DNA from: Pycnopodia helianthoides
Lineage: Eukaryota; Echinodermata; Asteroidea; Forcipulatida; Asteriidae
Length of the DNA stretch: 64,000 nucleotides
Reading direction: 5' to 3'
Assembly: GCA_032158295.1 (NCBI GenBank)
Contig: CM063243.1
Span: 1-64,000, forward strand
Of the stretch, positions 1 through 10,356 are shown one piece after another. Every line of letters begins with the position of its first letter. Position 1 is the stretch's first letter. Under the pieces are notes generated by a model. That model ran no database searches. It had not been told where the DNA came from and saw only the letters and a list, made by a program, of their open reading frames with translations. The translations under genes and the position numbers were made by a program.

Positions 1-132
1 GTTAAAATAATTTGAATATTGGATTAGTTTCAAACCCTCCCAGATCCTTCTAGATCCTCTTTGTTGAAATACAGGATTCAGAAGGACTGAGGGCTGTAGG
101 CCCAAATGACAGTTGCTTATCACTGGGTCAGG

Positions 133-586
133 CATACAGTAGGGCAGATGGGTGATGGGATTGTGCCTTTGATGATACAAGCATGGTAAGGGGCACACAG
201 TCAGAGTATAGCATGACAAATTAATTTGTCTAAAAGGCCAACACAGATTTAACCTTTGAAAAATATAAGCAGAATATTAAACAACCAATGGCAGCCATTT
301 TTTTTAATCTTGAAAATTGCTTGTTATTCTACCTGTATTGTTTGACAAGACAAACCTGCATTGAAAAATAACCTTTGAAAAATATAAGCAGAATATTAAA
401 CAACCAATGGCAGCCATTTTTTTTAATCTTGAAAATTGCTTGTTACTCTACCTGTATTGTTTGACAGGACAAATCAGCATATGACCAAAAGCTAAATGTC
501 TTTCTCATGACATACTCTGTGTGCCAAGGTCTATGCTTGTATCATCAAAGGCACAATTCTCCCAAATCCCTATCTGCCCCAGCATA
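133..586. mobile_element. Inverted-repeat (MITE-like) element upstream of the TRIM gene
   Basis: Two imperfect arms of about 90 bp (about 133-220 and 500-586) are inverted copies of each other. Each contains the core TGCCTTTGATGATACAAGCA or its complement. Between them lie two direct copies of a segment of about 112 bp (see 250-480). No coding potential is seen. No target-site duplication was identified, so the superfamily is open. Confidence 0.6.
250..480. repeat. Two-copy tandem duplication, period about 119 bp
   Basis: The sequence from AACCTTTGAAAAATATAAGC through CTACCTGTATTGTTTGACA occurs at about 251-361 and again at about 370-480 with only a few differences. It forms the interior of the inverted-repeat element 133-586, so the duplication is recent relative to that element. 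Confidence 0.8.
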
Positions 587-901
587 GGATAATGGAAGAT
601 TGAGCTCACCTGTAGGCAAAAAGGACTATGGGTAAATATAAATATGCTCGTCTTTTTGTAAAATTGCAAAAATGCAAACACAATGTACGTCTAATTGTAA
701 AACGTACAAGAAGTAAATACTCAAAATTATAAATACTATTTTTTTGACATGTTTCATTTTGCAAACAATGATTGTACAAATTGTTGACTATTTCCAAATG
801 TCAAGTATAATATGACCATGTAATCAAGTCTACCATTGATGAGAAAGCTACTGGTATAAGACATTGATCTAATTGAGTTAATTCTCTCTTTTAATTCACA
901 G

Positions 902-957
902 CTCAACATTTCAGCAAGCTTCCAATCAGAATGGCATCAAATATAACAGTTTAGTCA
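902..957 (+). other. Start of the TRIM coding exon: splice acceptor, ATG and interrupting TAG
   Basis: A pyrimidine-rich tract ending in CACAG (AG at 900-901) looks like a splice acceptor, giving an exon that starts at 902. ATG at 931 is in the same frame as the long TRIM reading frame and encodes MASNITV. A TAG at 952-954 then stops it, and the frame reopens at 955. A short direct repeat AGTTTAGTCAG (948-958 and 968-978) overlaps the stop. Seen: acceptor, ATG, TAG. Inferred: 931 is the ancestral start codon. Confidence 0.55.
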
Positions 958-2646
958 GTGCTAGCAGAGTTTAGTCAGGATCACGTTGAATGCCCAATTT
1001 GCAGTGAACGCTTCAAGCAACCCAAACAACTGGAATGTTCTCATTCATTTTGTCTTGAATGCCTTCAACAACTCAAACAGAATAGTCCAAATACTACAAA
1101 ACTTTCATGTCCAGTGTGTAGACAAGAAACATTGCTTCAAGAAAATGGCATTGATGGTCTGAAAACAAACCTTACAGCCCTTTCATTGAAAGAAGCTATT
1201 GAAAAACAGGAAACTCAACTGAAACAACAGCAAGCAAAACATCTACCTAGTGAGGAGTATGTTTCTAAATGTAGCAAGCATACTAACAAAGATCTTATCA
1301 TGTTTTGTAACACATGCAAGAAGTTGATATGCACAACTTGCACTGTAAGAGATCATCAATCCCATTCTCTAATGGAAATTAATGAAGCTTCAGACAAATG
1401 CAAACAACATGCCACAGAACTTGTAGCAAACGTAAGACAGAGTATCAAAACCTTCAATATTGCTATTCAAGAAATAGACACATCCCGTATGATATTAGAC
1501 TCTATGTTTGCTGCCACCAAAGAGAAAATCTCCAAGAAGGCTGATGAGGAGATTGCCAAGGAGGTTGCCAGGATCAGAGAGGAGAAGCAGAAACTGATGC
1601 AAGAGGCAGAACAGATTTATAAAGACAGAGTCAAGACAATGGAAACTGCACGAGCTACAAACAACAAAGAGATGAACGAATCAGAGCACATGCAGGATGA
1701 GGTTAATCAACTCCTGCATCAAGGGATCAAGATTGTTCATCACATAGAACAACTCTTACAAGACCTCAAAGAATACAGAGAGAAGAAATCAACCAAAGTA
1801 CCTGATGGGTTGACTTATATGGACTTTAAAGAAGGCCAGAAATCACTAGGGAGACTGGTGCTGAAAAATAAATGGACACTGAAAAAAAAAATTCAGACTA
1901 TTCTCAATTCACATGTTGTGTCTGCATACTCCAATAGTGATATTGTTGTGTCACATGACAACTATATAAGCTTCATATCAGCAGACATGACAGAGAGCAA
2001 TCCTCAACCCATTGCCATCTCACAACAACAACTATCAATCAAAGGTCTTACTAGACCAAGCAAAGTGACTGTGAACAAGAATGATGAGCTCATTGTCCTA
2101 GATAATGACACAGTCAAGATCTTCAACAGGAATTATCAGCTCCTTCATCAGTTCAATCTAGGCATTTACCCATCATGTATTGCAGTAGATGATAACAATC
2201 TGATAGCAGTGGGTTATCATAACAAGGCAGAGATCTCTCTGTACAAACCAGATGGATTCTTCATTAAAACACTGCCTGCTCCAGGGAATGTTGATTACTT
2301 GACTACCTACAAACAGCGACTCATCTACACTAACAAGGCTGACAGTAAGTTAGTATCAGTAGACTACAATGGTAAAGTGATATTCTCAGTAGATGTCAAT
2401 CAGTCTGGGAGGCATGGGACGCCTTATGGTGTGTGTTGTGACAAAAATGGGAGCATTTACATGTATGTACAGACTAAGCTAATCACAATCCCACGATCAG
2501 GTGAGATCCATCATTACAGTCCTGATGGCAAGTACATTGGATGTATCATCAAGGTTTGTGTTAATCCACATAGTCTCACAGTCACACCAGCTGGTGATCT
2601 GGTTGTGGCTGCAGGCAAATCAGTTCAAATCTATCAGCATGAGTAA
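958..2646 (+). CDS. TRIM-family E3 ubiquitin ligase, RING/B-box2/coiled coil/NHL-like propeller (TRIM2/3/56-like)
   Basis: A 562-codon open frame. Residues 12-54 form a C3HC4 RING with C12, C15, C27, H29, C32, C35, C51 and C54, the E2-binding and ubiquitin-transfer module. Residues 105-136 form a B-box2 with C105, H108, C117, C120, C125, C128, H133 and H136. About 140-300 is a charged coiled coil expected to dimerise. About 310-560 carries repeated blade-like segments (for example GLTRPSKVTVNKNDELIVLD and NPHSLTVTPAGDLVVAAG), as in the NHL-type propellers of TRIM2, TRIM3 and TRIM56 relatives. All zinc ligands are intact. One long exon with an intron just upstream is common for expanded invertebrate TRIM genes. 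The frame opens at 955 after a TAG. The codon at 958 is GTG, an unlikely eukaryotic start, and the next in-frame ATG lies after the RING. The gene is therefore a recent nonsense allele, a pseudogene, or uses another upstream exon. Confidence 0.85.
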   Translation: MLAEFSQDHVECPICSERFKQPKQLECSHSFCLECLQQLKQNSPNTTKLSCPVCRQETLLQENGIDGLKTNLTALSLKEAIEKQETQLKQQQAKHLPSEEYVSKCSKHTNKDLIMFCNTCKKLICTTCTVRDHQSHSLMEINEASDKCKQHATELVANVRQSIKTFNIAIQEIDTSRMILDSMFAATKEKISKKADEEIAKEVARIREEKQKLMQEAEQIYKDRVKTMETARATNNKEMNESEHMQDEVNQLLHQGIKIVHHIEQLLQDLKEYREKKSTKVPDGLTYMDFKEGQKSLGRLVLKNKWTLKKKIQTILNSHVVSAYSNSDIVVSHDNYISFISADMTESNPQPIAISQQQLSIKGLTRPSKVTVNKNDELIVLDNDTVKIFNRNYQLLHQFNLGIYPSCIAVDDNNLIAVGYHNKAEISLYKPDGFFIKTLPAPGNVDYLTTYKQRLIYTNKADSKLVSVDYNGKVIFSVDVNQSGRHGTPYGVCCDKNGSIYMYVQTKLITIPRSGEIHHYSPDGKYIGCIIKVCVNPHSLTVTPAGDLVVAAGKSVQIYQHE

Positions 2647-2805
2647 AGACAGCATTAAACATTATGCTAGACCACAAGAAGGTGTACCCTGAGGTCAACT
2701 TTAGGTCAACATGAAGCTAAACAAACTTCTTGTAAAACTGTCATCTAACAAAGTCTGATTTTAGTGGGAAATGAAACACAAGTGGTACAAACACATGTAT
2801 ATTAA

Positions 2806-3134
2806 AGGCCCTGTACATAATTGGTAAGATCGTAAAACACAAAAGTTCACAAATAACTTACATGATTTAAAGTAAGCAATGGTAGAAAGGGTTCCTTAAA
2901 ATATTTCTGCCTAAAATGCAATCATTTCTGAGTTTTTATCACGCGTGATGAAAACCCGATGTTTGAAAAAACAGAAAACACATAAGGTCTCTTTTCACTA
3001 GTTTCTCGTGACCTCGATGACCAATTGAGCTCAAACTTTCACAGGATTGTTTGTTCATGCATATGTTGAATCACACAAAACATGAACACTGTCTGGGACT
3101 ATCTTATCAGCTCTACCATTCCTGTATAATACCT
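2806..3134 (-). mobile_element. TTAA-flanked MITE, copy 1
   Basis: Bounded by TTAA at 2802-2805 and 3135-3138, with ends AGGCCCTGTACA and the complement of AGGTATTATACAGG. It is the reverse-orientation homologue of 50260-50593 and 53807-54136, sharing the segment GATGACCAATTGAGCTCAAA. The central palindrome is here TCACGCGTGA. A TTAA target site fits piggyBac- or Kolobok-type transposases. The copy is non-coding. Confidence 0.8.
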
Positions 3135-3455
3135 TTAAGTAATAAACTATAGTCAGGAAAATTATATTTGGTAAAAAAACTTGACTTTGTGAATGTAAGC
3201 ATGGAATTTGAAATTTTGGTCATTGGGCATAGCAAACATAAAACTAACGTTTTATCAATGAGATTGGTTATAATAATAGTAGATAACAAATTGATGAGTA
3301 CACATGTATGATCATAGAAATCTCACAATAGAGAAATGAAGACAAATTTAATTTTAACAAGAAATGAAAAAGAGACAGTGTATTACAGATATATGTTTTT
3401 CGAGGCTTTGCATGGTGAGGTATCGATGTATATTACGCTTGCGGTAACACTATGT

Positions 3456-4362
3456 TAGCCCTGGACGATATCGAAAATTTTGACTGGCGATATATCGTCT
3501 GGTAAATATCGCCGACATGTCGATATATCGTGAACAAATTGTGAATACGGAAAAGGGGTTTTACTGCATGCAGGGGGAGGACATGGGCAATCAAATTAAC
3601 AAACAAGACATGACTGTATGGATATTCCATGAAAACGGAACAGCTTACATTTTTGTGTGCTTTTTATCACTGGTTCCGACACAATTAATTCATGGTTTCT
3701 ACCTCAACGATTGAAAGTTGCGCATGCGATCTCTGCAACTGCAAGCTTGTGCCTCACTGCCTCGATACGTTTATTCCGATCCCCATGTTGTGTAAATACG
3801 TTTGCCCAACGTTTCCGATCCCGACCACGAGGTGATTTCTTACCGAGGGAATTTACCTTGCCTTTTTGTTCCCACGGCTACACGCCCTTCCTTTACCACT
3901 AATTATAAAGTTTAACACGTTAGGAACAAGCACATCCGCGGGATCGAGGTGATAAATACAATGGGATGGTAGCGCATTGAGAAGCATTACGTCATGATTA
4001 TTCACACCAAAAGAGTGCATTTCGGCCAATCGGAAAGCGGCCAGTCAGAAACGTTCGTGCTGCTCCGGCGATACCAAAAAGAAAGACAACCATGGCTAGA
4101 AGGGAAGACCCACATATAGCGTCCAAAGTTTCCTTCCTTTACACTTTGCCACGGAACACTCACATGTGTCCAACTAAACGGCATTAGACATTAAAAAAAT
4201 ACTTTAAAGGAAAAAGCGTGACATAAAGTTTTCTGGAAAACAATAACGTGTCTTTTAATAAGTATCGTGAACATTGCGATATTTAAAAAGTTCATTATTG
4301 GTATTGACGATATTGCTCAATATTGTGTCGTGACGATAGTATCGACATATCGTCCACCGTTA
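3456..4362. mobile_element. Non-autonomous hAT-type element, 907 bp, TSD CACTATGT
   Basis: A perfect 8-bp duplication CACTATGT sits at 3448-3455 and 4363-4370. The ends are TAGCCCTGGACGATAT and, reading inward from the right, TAACGGTGGACGATAT. They match the short TA(A/G)-type hAT termini, and subterminal sequence is rich in CGATAT motifs. No transposase frame is visible. Confidence 0.85.
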
Positions 4363-4374
4363 CACTATGTGTAT

Positions 4375-5145
4375 ATCTACTTTGCTGTGTAGATTTTTGT
4401 TCTCCTGACGATGACTAGAGCAAGCTAGTCGAAACGTTCAGACCAAAAGAACTTATTCCGCAGCAGTGCAGTTAGTTACGAGAAGTCCCCCAATCCACTA
4501 AAAGTAAGTAGTATTCCCAGCCGATTTCCTAATTCAAGCATGCTTAGAGTAGGCTGCTCAAACAAGAGTGAACTACCAAACAATGCTTGTTATACAGAGC
4601 ACTAAAGGGGCAAAGTGTTCCAGATAGTCTAGAGCAATACATTATTTGAATACATTAATTGACCAGGCTGGACCAGGGACAGTTTCAATGCAGGAGTATC
4701 CAGCCAGCCCACTGTCTAGTGGGAATAAACTATTCAAAGCTCAACAAGTTCCGCCTCAAATTTAGAGCCATATTCCAGCATGCCATGGCTGATTATCAGC
4801 ATGGCTTACAGGTACAGCCCAGTCACAGTGGAGAAAAAAGGGCTTTCATTTATTGTTCTCAACAGAGAAAAGTAAATCCTAGTCAAACTTGTGAGAATTT
4901 GTTGTCTTTACTTTGATATTCTCAACGACAACAAATTTGATCCAAGTATTCTGAAAATTGATGCAAACATTTTTGAAACTCTGGTTCAAACTAGTTGATG
5001 GGGAACAACTTAAAATGATATAACCTGTTTGTTTATACTTAAGAAGTATCTCTTATTAATGAACTGTTTATTCAAGAAGATCTTTAAACCTGACACATCA
5101 AGATATTTTAACATGAAATAAATGTTCCCAGTGAATCAAGATTAT
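4375..5145. repeat. Dispersed-repeat DNA, partly shared with 60.5-60.8 kb
   Basis: Holds no recognisable gene. The stretch about 4770-4930 (ATTCCAGCATGCCATGGCTG through ATTCTCAACGACAAC) is related to about 60590-60780. The segment near 4405-4440, with AGCAAGCTAGTCGAAACGTT, looks like a dispersed repeat tail. Confidence 0.4.
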
Positions 5146-5152
5146 TGCTTAC

Positions 5153-5359
5153 CTCTCATTCATGTGTCATTGTGAGCTTCCTGTTTCTTGTACATCTCCA
5201 ACTTTCCCTGTAGTGTCTTCAGAGCTTCACTGGTAGAGTTTTCAGCATCTGCCCTGGGAGTCTGAGACTGACTAGGATCTTGTGGGTCTTGGGTTACCAT
5301 GGTTATGTGTTACCATGGTTATGGGCTTCCAAGATGCTGGTAGACATGAGGAGGGACAC
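5153..5359 (-). pseudogene. Decayed copy of a coiled-coil exon
   Basis: Minus-strand homologue of the exon at 16861-17039, with acceptor and donor dinucleotides still present. The frame is broken twice. A short duplication around GGTTACCATGGTTATG shifts it near 5300-5320, and an insertion near the 3' end puts a TGA after codons for MYKKQEAHNDT. The duplicated block includes flanking intron, so this is a segmental copy rather than a retrocopy. The intron just upstream on the minus strand is invaded by the hAT element 5469-8252. Confidence 0.6.
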
Positions 5360-5588
5360 CTGAGATAAAAAAAGATCAGAGTAAAGTAAGAAGAGCTGAA
5401 ATAAGGAAGTGAATATTGCAAAACTGTCTGATTGGGCATGGCAAATGAGTACATCATTCTGTTTTAACCAGTGTTGTAGTCGAGTCACCTGTGTCGAGTC
5501 CAAGTCCGAGTCACGAGTCATTTGGTCCGAGTCCAAGTCCGAGTCCCGAGTCATTTGGTCCGAGTCCGAGTCCGAGTCATGAGTCACT

Positions 5589-6406
5589 TAGACTTGATTT
5601 CAAGTCTGAGATCACGGTTATTTCTTTGAATCAGCCACGCAATACACCCCCACAGATTAGCTATCAAACGCCCTAGCTCGCAATCTCAGACTTGACCCTC
5701 TTGTGTGTACAGGATATTCATTTATTCAGAACTGAAATTTACATATCAACACTGATACCAGAGAGATGACCAATCAGGAGGCCACAAAACACATGTTGGC
5801 CGCGTCTATTGCAGGTAGGTTACAATCACATCAGCATTTTCTGTAAAATTTCATTGGTCTCAACTTGGTTTAATTTTTTTAGAGTGCAGTGGTACGTAAG
5901 GTATTTGTAATTTATAGCTAAAATAGTACAAAATCTTAAACTGTAATATAATACCTGATTCCTACTTGACGAAAAACAGTTAACCTATGGTTTGAAGGGG
6001 ACCATCCAGTGATTTTTCTCCAACGTTTTTATTTATTTTGAATTTAATAACAAGAATCGATTTGTGTGTTTTTTATTCTAAACTCATTTTGAATTACTGA
6101 GCAGAGGGAGTTCAGTTACATTGTGCATCAATGTTGCATTTCTGTACAATATCCCGTGGTATAAACGGTTGAATTTGAATATGCATTTTATTGAAGGCTT
6201 CTGCGATTCTGACCAATCAGAGTGTTCCGTCCACTTTTGGACTCATTCGCCATAGGGTGTGTACAAACCGATGAACAAGATTCCCAAGTCTGTGATCGTA
6301 GGCTAATGACGGAGGTTAATCCACAAGAGGGCGCTATTTCAGGCAATAATGTATTGGCTATCGGGTAGACTTAAAAGCCATGATCGCAGACTTGGAACCA
6401 AGTCTA
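5589..6406. mobile_element. Nested element with TAGACTTG termini
   Basis: Starts TAGACTTGATTTCAAGTCTG and ends with CAGACTTGGAACCAAGTCTA. Its right part (GGTTAATCCACAAGAGGGCG onward) closely matches the short copy at 51180-51312. It lies inside the subterminal repeats of the hAT element 5469-8252 and is therefore younger than that insertion or carried with it. Confidence 0.65.
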
Positions 6407-6525
6407 CGAGTCACTTGGCCCGAGTCTGAGTCCGAGTCACGAGTCACTTGTTTAAATATTGATTGCAAACCAAATGTCGTAGAATAAGAATTGGAAATGA
6501 TTTACACATTTAATTTAAACAAAGT

Positions 6526-6830
6526 TCTGGACCTGCAGTTACAATTTTATTTTAGGTTTTACTCCTCCTTACCCAGAATATCTTTTAAGGGTTTAAAATG
6601 ATTTTTTTCTCTTCAAAATAACCAATTATATACTGATTTATTTATTTCAGAAAGGTTGGTAGCCAACAAGTTTTATGGTTTAAAGAAACTTTCTCTAAAC
6701 CATAAAACTTGTTGGGTACCTGCCTTTCTGAAATAAATAAATCAGTAGGCCTATTGGTTATTTTGAAGAGAAAAAAATCATTTTAAATCGTTAAATTCTT
6801 AAAACTTGAAGTTGTGCAGGTCCTTTCTTT
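6526..6830. repeat. Long foldback palindrome
   Basis: Arms of roughly 150 bp are inverted copies around a centre near 6688. For example AACAAGTTTTATGGTTTA (about 6667) mirrors TAAACCATAAAACTTGTT (about 6698). The outer parts carry GGACCTGCAG and GTGCAGGTCC. A third partial copy of the arm (GTTGGCTACCTACCTGAT) occurs near 6939. It is non-coding and sits inside the hAT element. Confidence 0.8.
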
Positions 6831-7248
6831 AATTTTGCGCTTGCAAAATTTGCACACCGCACTTGATTTTGAGGTTTCAACATTTTGCTAAAGTTGGTGT
6901 AACCAAAAGAAACAATACGGGGCGGAACGGCAGAACTTGTTGGCTACCTACCTGATAAAAAAAATGTTCATGACCAAACTTGACGTTGTGTGTGTGGGTG
7001 TGCGTGCGTTTGTGTCGACCACGTGTGGAAACTGGTGCAAACAACACACATCCATCACAGCGCAATATGCAGACTGTGTTTTACACAGGTACCAGACATG
7101 CCATTTCCCTGGTAATATGCATCAAGCACAAGCAGTGGCTATTGTGTTAACGTTGACAGAATACCAGCATTGATATTGGTGTCGTGCATCTCAGTGTTAT
7201 TATGTGTATTGAACATACGAGTAGAACATACACGCGCTGTACGTAAAT

Positions 7249-7440
7249 GGCCCTTTAATTAGGGAATAACAGTGTGATGAGCCGGTCTTCACTGCGTGGT
7301 AATGACCGGGCTGGTGGCTGGCCGCTGTTAATGGACCGAGCCGAAGGCGAGGTCCATTAACAGCAGCCAGCCACCAACCAAGGTCATTACCACGCAGTGA
7401 AGACCGGCTCATTGCACTGTTATTCCCATTAATAAATGCC
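7249..7440. repeat. GC-rich foldback palindrome
   Basis: Arms run from GGAATAACAGTG through GAGCCGGTCTTCACTGCGTG to a short loop around ACCGAGCCGAAGGCGAGGT, and back as the complement. Stem length is about 80 bp with few mismatches. A single related arm occurs at about 7828-7872 (CACTGAGCCGGTCTTTATAT). It lies inside the hAT element 5469-8252. Confidence 0.8.
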
Positions 7441-8376
7441 TTGTAACGAAAAAACTGAAAAAATCGTCAGAATTTGTGATTTTCTTTCGCCGTTATTTTT
7501 AGAAATGTTCTACTCATGTTCAAGGGCCAATCCTTTGGCTGTTCAACTTTTGTTTGGTACCTAATCTCTTACACATAATTAACTGTTTATACATATTTTC
7601 AAGAACCAGACTATGACATTGCATTATTTTGGTTTCATGCGCGTACCAGCTTCCCCAAATTGATACATTGTCTGCGCGTTCACGCCTACACGTGGTTTGT
7701 TTCCGCATGCGGCACCATCTGTCCTGCCCCAAAAAATAATACGCACAAAGAAATGAGTTGATTTGATACCGGTAGTTGCGCGCAACAAGCACATCGTGCA
7801 TAAGATTTTACACAACAATGTGCTTGTTAAGGGGCCATTTATTCACTAGTTCACTGAGCCGGTCTTTATATCACATGTTAATACACCCCCACGTGACCAG
7901 TCTTCGACCAATCAGAGTGCATAAACTCTCAAAGGTGTTTATTAATATACAATAATCACAAACACTATTACTTGCAAAACCATACAACAGTGTACTTATT
8001 TATTGTGCTAGACGTTAATATTCCTCCATGTGCACTCAGATCATCGGAATTGTTTTTAATATTTAAAAAAGGTATTGTTTGTGAAAATACATGACTCGCA
8101 AGTCACGAGTCCTCGGGGACAAGTCAGAGTCACGATAGTCGAGTCCGAGTCCGAGTCTTTTGCAGACGTGACTCGAGTCAAGTCCGAGTCACCGAAATTG
8201 TGACTTGAGACGGACTCGAGTCCGAGTCCTGGACTCGAGTCATACAACACTGGTTTTAACTTGCATTCATTCATTGATACCATTGTACAGTGTATGTTAC
8301 AAGCCTACACATGTACCAATATCATGTATCATCACACGAAAACTAAAATCTGTTCTTCATTAACTTATGTATCTCA

Positions 8377-8495
8377 GGCAATATTAAAATGCTTTCTTGT
8401 GGCCAATGTGTTACTTTGAAGTTTTCAATCTGTGTTTTTGTGTCAACAATTATGTTTGTATCTGTGGGCACTACTAATGCATTGCAGTACATACA
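8377..8495 (+). other. Possible first coding exon with signal-peptide-like start (weak)
   Basis: ATCTCAG, then an ATG at 8389, opens a short frame with a hydrophobic core (FSICVFVSTIMFVSV) ending at CAG followed by GTATTT, a plausible donor. The translated start would resemble a secretory signal. No partner exon was found in the surrounding sequence, and the composition could be chance. The rest of 8261-9125 shows no gene. Confidence 0.2.
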
Positions 8496-9278
8496 GGTAT
8501 TTATTTCAATTCAAAGAGTCTATAAACAGAAAGATTGCAAAGTATGTATCCAGTATCGTATGTCCTCTCTACCAAACAGGGCCCCTCAACACTTATTACA
8601 GTGTGAAATTTATAACAAAATTATTGAATAGGAGTCTTTAAAAAATTGCTACGTAGTCATAAACAGTCATTATAGAAACAGCAGAGTCATGTCTGTATAA
8701 ATTACCATCTGGTCTCGTTCCTAAAGCATTATGAGATATTTGAGCTGAACTTTACTTAAAGATGCAGGCAATGGTTTGAAATGATCTTGACATACAACAA
8801 AATGACAAAATAGCACTCAGGGTGATTAAGACATGCAGTGTTGTAGCTTTGCTGGTCTGCACTGGTTGGGTCTGACCGGCAAGAGCTTTGGCCGACCGGG
8901 ACAGAGAGCAAATGAACAAACTCTGACCGCACAAAAGTTCTGTAAAATCATTTGAAAATATCATTGAAATATGTGAGAACTGAGAAACAAAAAACCCAAC
9001 TGCTTAACTCCAATTCAGCATGTGTATAATAGTCATAATTATTATTTTTCATCAAATCAAAGCCATTGGTATTCAATTGTCGTAAGTAAAGGGCAACATT
9101 GGCTACATTTATTGTGGATTAGCGCACAGTGTCACCTCACCCCTCTCATGTTCTAATGATTCCAGGGGCGAGCTGTGATCCATCTGTAATGCCTGAACAT
9201 GTCCACAAACTCTTTCCCAGGGTAACAACTAGTGGTTGTATTGCCAGTGTAGGTGACACTGAATGTACGAGGCAACAT

Positions 9279-9822
9279 CAGGCCTCGAATTACACGACCA
9301 GTGCCGTTGATGCCCTTGTAACTGGCTGTGGTGCCCCTCGAAAAAGTACCTTTTTCACGGCTAAAATGCCTTGCCCTTTTTTTCCCCGCTGGCCGTCGTG
9401 CCCTTTCCCTTGTTGGCTGTTGTGCCCTTTTAATGAAAATTAAAAATATACTTGTCTTAGTTTTCAGCCAGTGTAATTCGCTCAACAGAAGTTGTGACGT
9501 AAATTGTTAACTTTCACGCTATCGCGATTCTTTATTGGTTGCAAACACTGTATGCACCCGTTGTACACGAACACCGGACGTCCTTAAACAAGGGACCAGT
9601 CTATAACAAAAACCATTGACAGACAGCGGGTGCTCTGTTGTGTGGAATTGTTGAATAGTTCGCTGTTGGTTGTATTTGGTTTTATTACTTTCATAACCGA
9701 GTGGCCTTCGTGCCTTTTTTATTTTCACATTTTGGCCTTGGTGCCCTTTCTACTGGCCTTGGTGCTCTCCAAAATGTTGAATACTCCAAGGCCAAAGTGG
9801 CCTATTTGTAATCCCAGGCCTG
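9279..9822. mobile_element. DNA transposon remnant with CAGGCCT termini
   Basis: The left end CAGGCCTCGAATTACA and the right end read inward as CAGGCCTGGGATTACA match at 14 of 16 positions. Flanks are CAACAT (9273-9278) and CAACTT (9823-9828), a possible 6-bp duplication with one mismatch. The interior repeats GGCCTTGGTGCCCTTT-like phrases. Open frames on both strands here are shadows of that repeat. Confidence 0.55.
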
Positions 9823-9945
9823 CAACTTACTACAAAAATATATGCATTGACTAGGTGGGGTAGCCCTGTGAATCCAAATCATGATTTGTTTAATGTTGCA
9901 GAGAGACCTGCCAGACACAGCTTCATAATGGACTCAATGTATCAC

Positions 9946-10340
9946 CAGGGCTCGAATTTGGGGGAAAATCATCAAGACTGCAGGACTTGTACATATCTCA
10001 AAATATTTACTTGACCAGAAATAATTTTACAAGCCCGGATTCATACTGAGAAAACACTTCATTGCACAGTTTAACTTGCATTTAATTGAACAAGCACTAA
10101 GACATATATAAGAAAAGATTTACCTCATTTGTCTTTAAGGGTATTAAGTATATTTCAAATCATTACTCAAAGTCAACATTTGAACATAATTTGTTTCTGT
10201 TCATATTATAGAGTGAGGTACATGAATTGTTATTGAATTAAAAACACAAGACTGCCGGACTTGTCCGGTCATGAGTTTACTGGCCCAATGCTAAAATCAC
10301 TGGCCTCGGACCTGCGGTCCAGTGTCTAATTCGAGCCCTG
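9946..10340. mobile_element. 395-bp non-autonomous element with CAGGGCTCGAATT termini
   Basis: Inverted ends CAGGGCTCGAATT are identical at both sides. The 5-bp repeat ATCAC flanks them at 9941-9945 and 10341-10345. Termini of this form occur in hAT-like elements, but a 5-bp rather than 8-bp duplication leaves the subgroup open. No coding sequence. Confidence 0.75.
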
Positions 10341-10356
10341 ATCACATTCAATCACA

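Larger units (their letters stand above)
5469..8252. mobile_element. Large composite hAT-type element, 2784 bp, TSD GTTTTAAC
   Basis: Flanked by the 8-bp repeat GTTTTAAC at 5461-5468 and 8253-8260. Termini read CAGTGTTGTA from both sides, followed by blocks of reiterated GAGTCCGAGTC subterminal motifs (5490-5585, 6420-6445, 8090-8245). It carries at least three secondary structures or insertions: 5589-6406, 6526-6830 and 7249-7440. The homologous empty site lies near 17145-17152 (GTTTCAAC). No transposase frame is seen, so it would need mobilisation in trans. Confidence 0.85.

Noticed and set aside
5303..5676. ORFs encoding DSDSDQMTRDSDLDSDQ or SPSPSPESFGPSPSPS-type repeats
   Set aside because: Translations of the GAGTCCGAGTC subterminal repeats of the hAT element.
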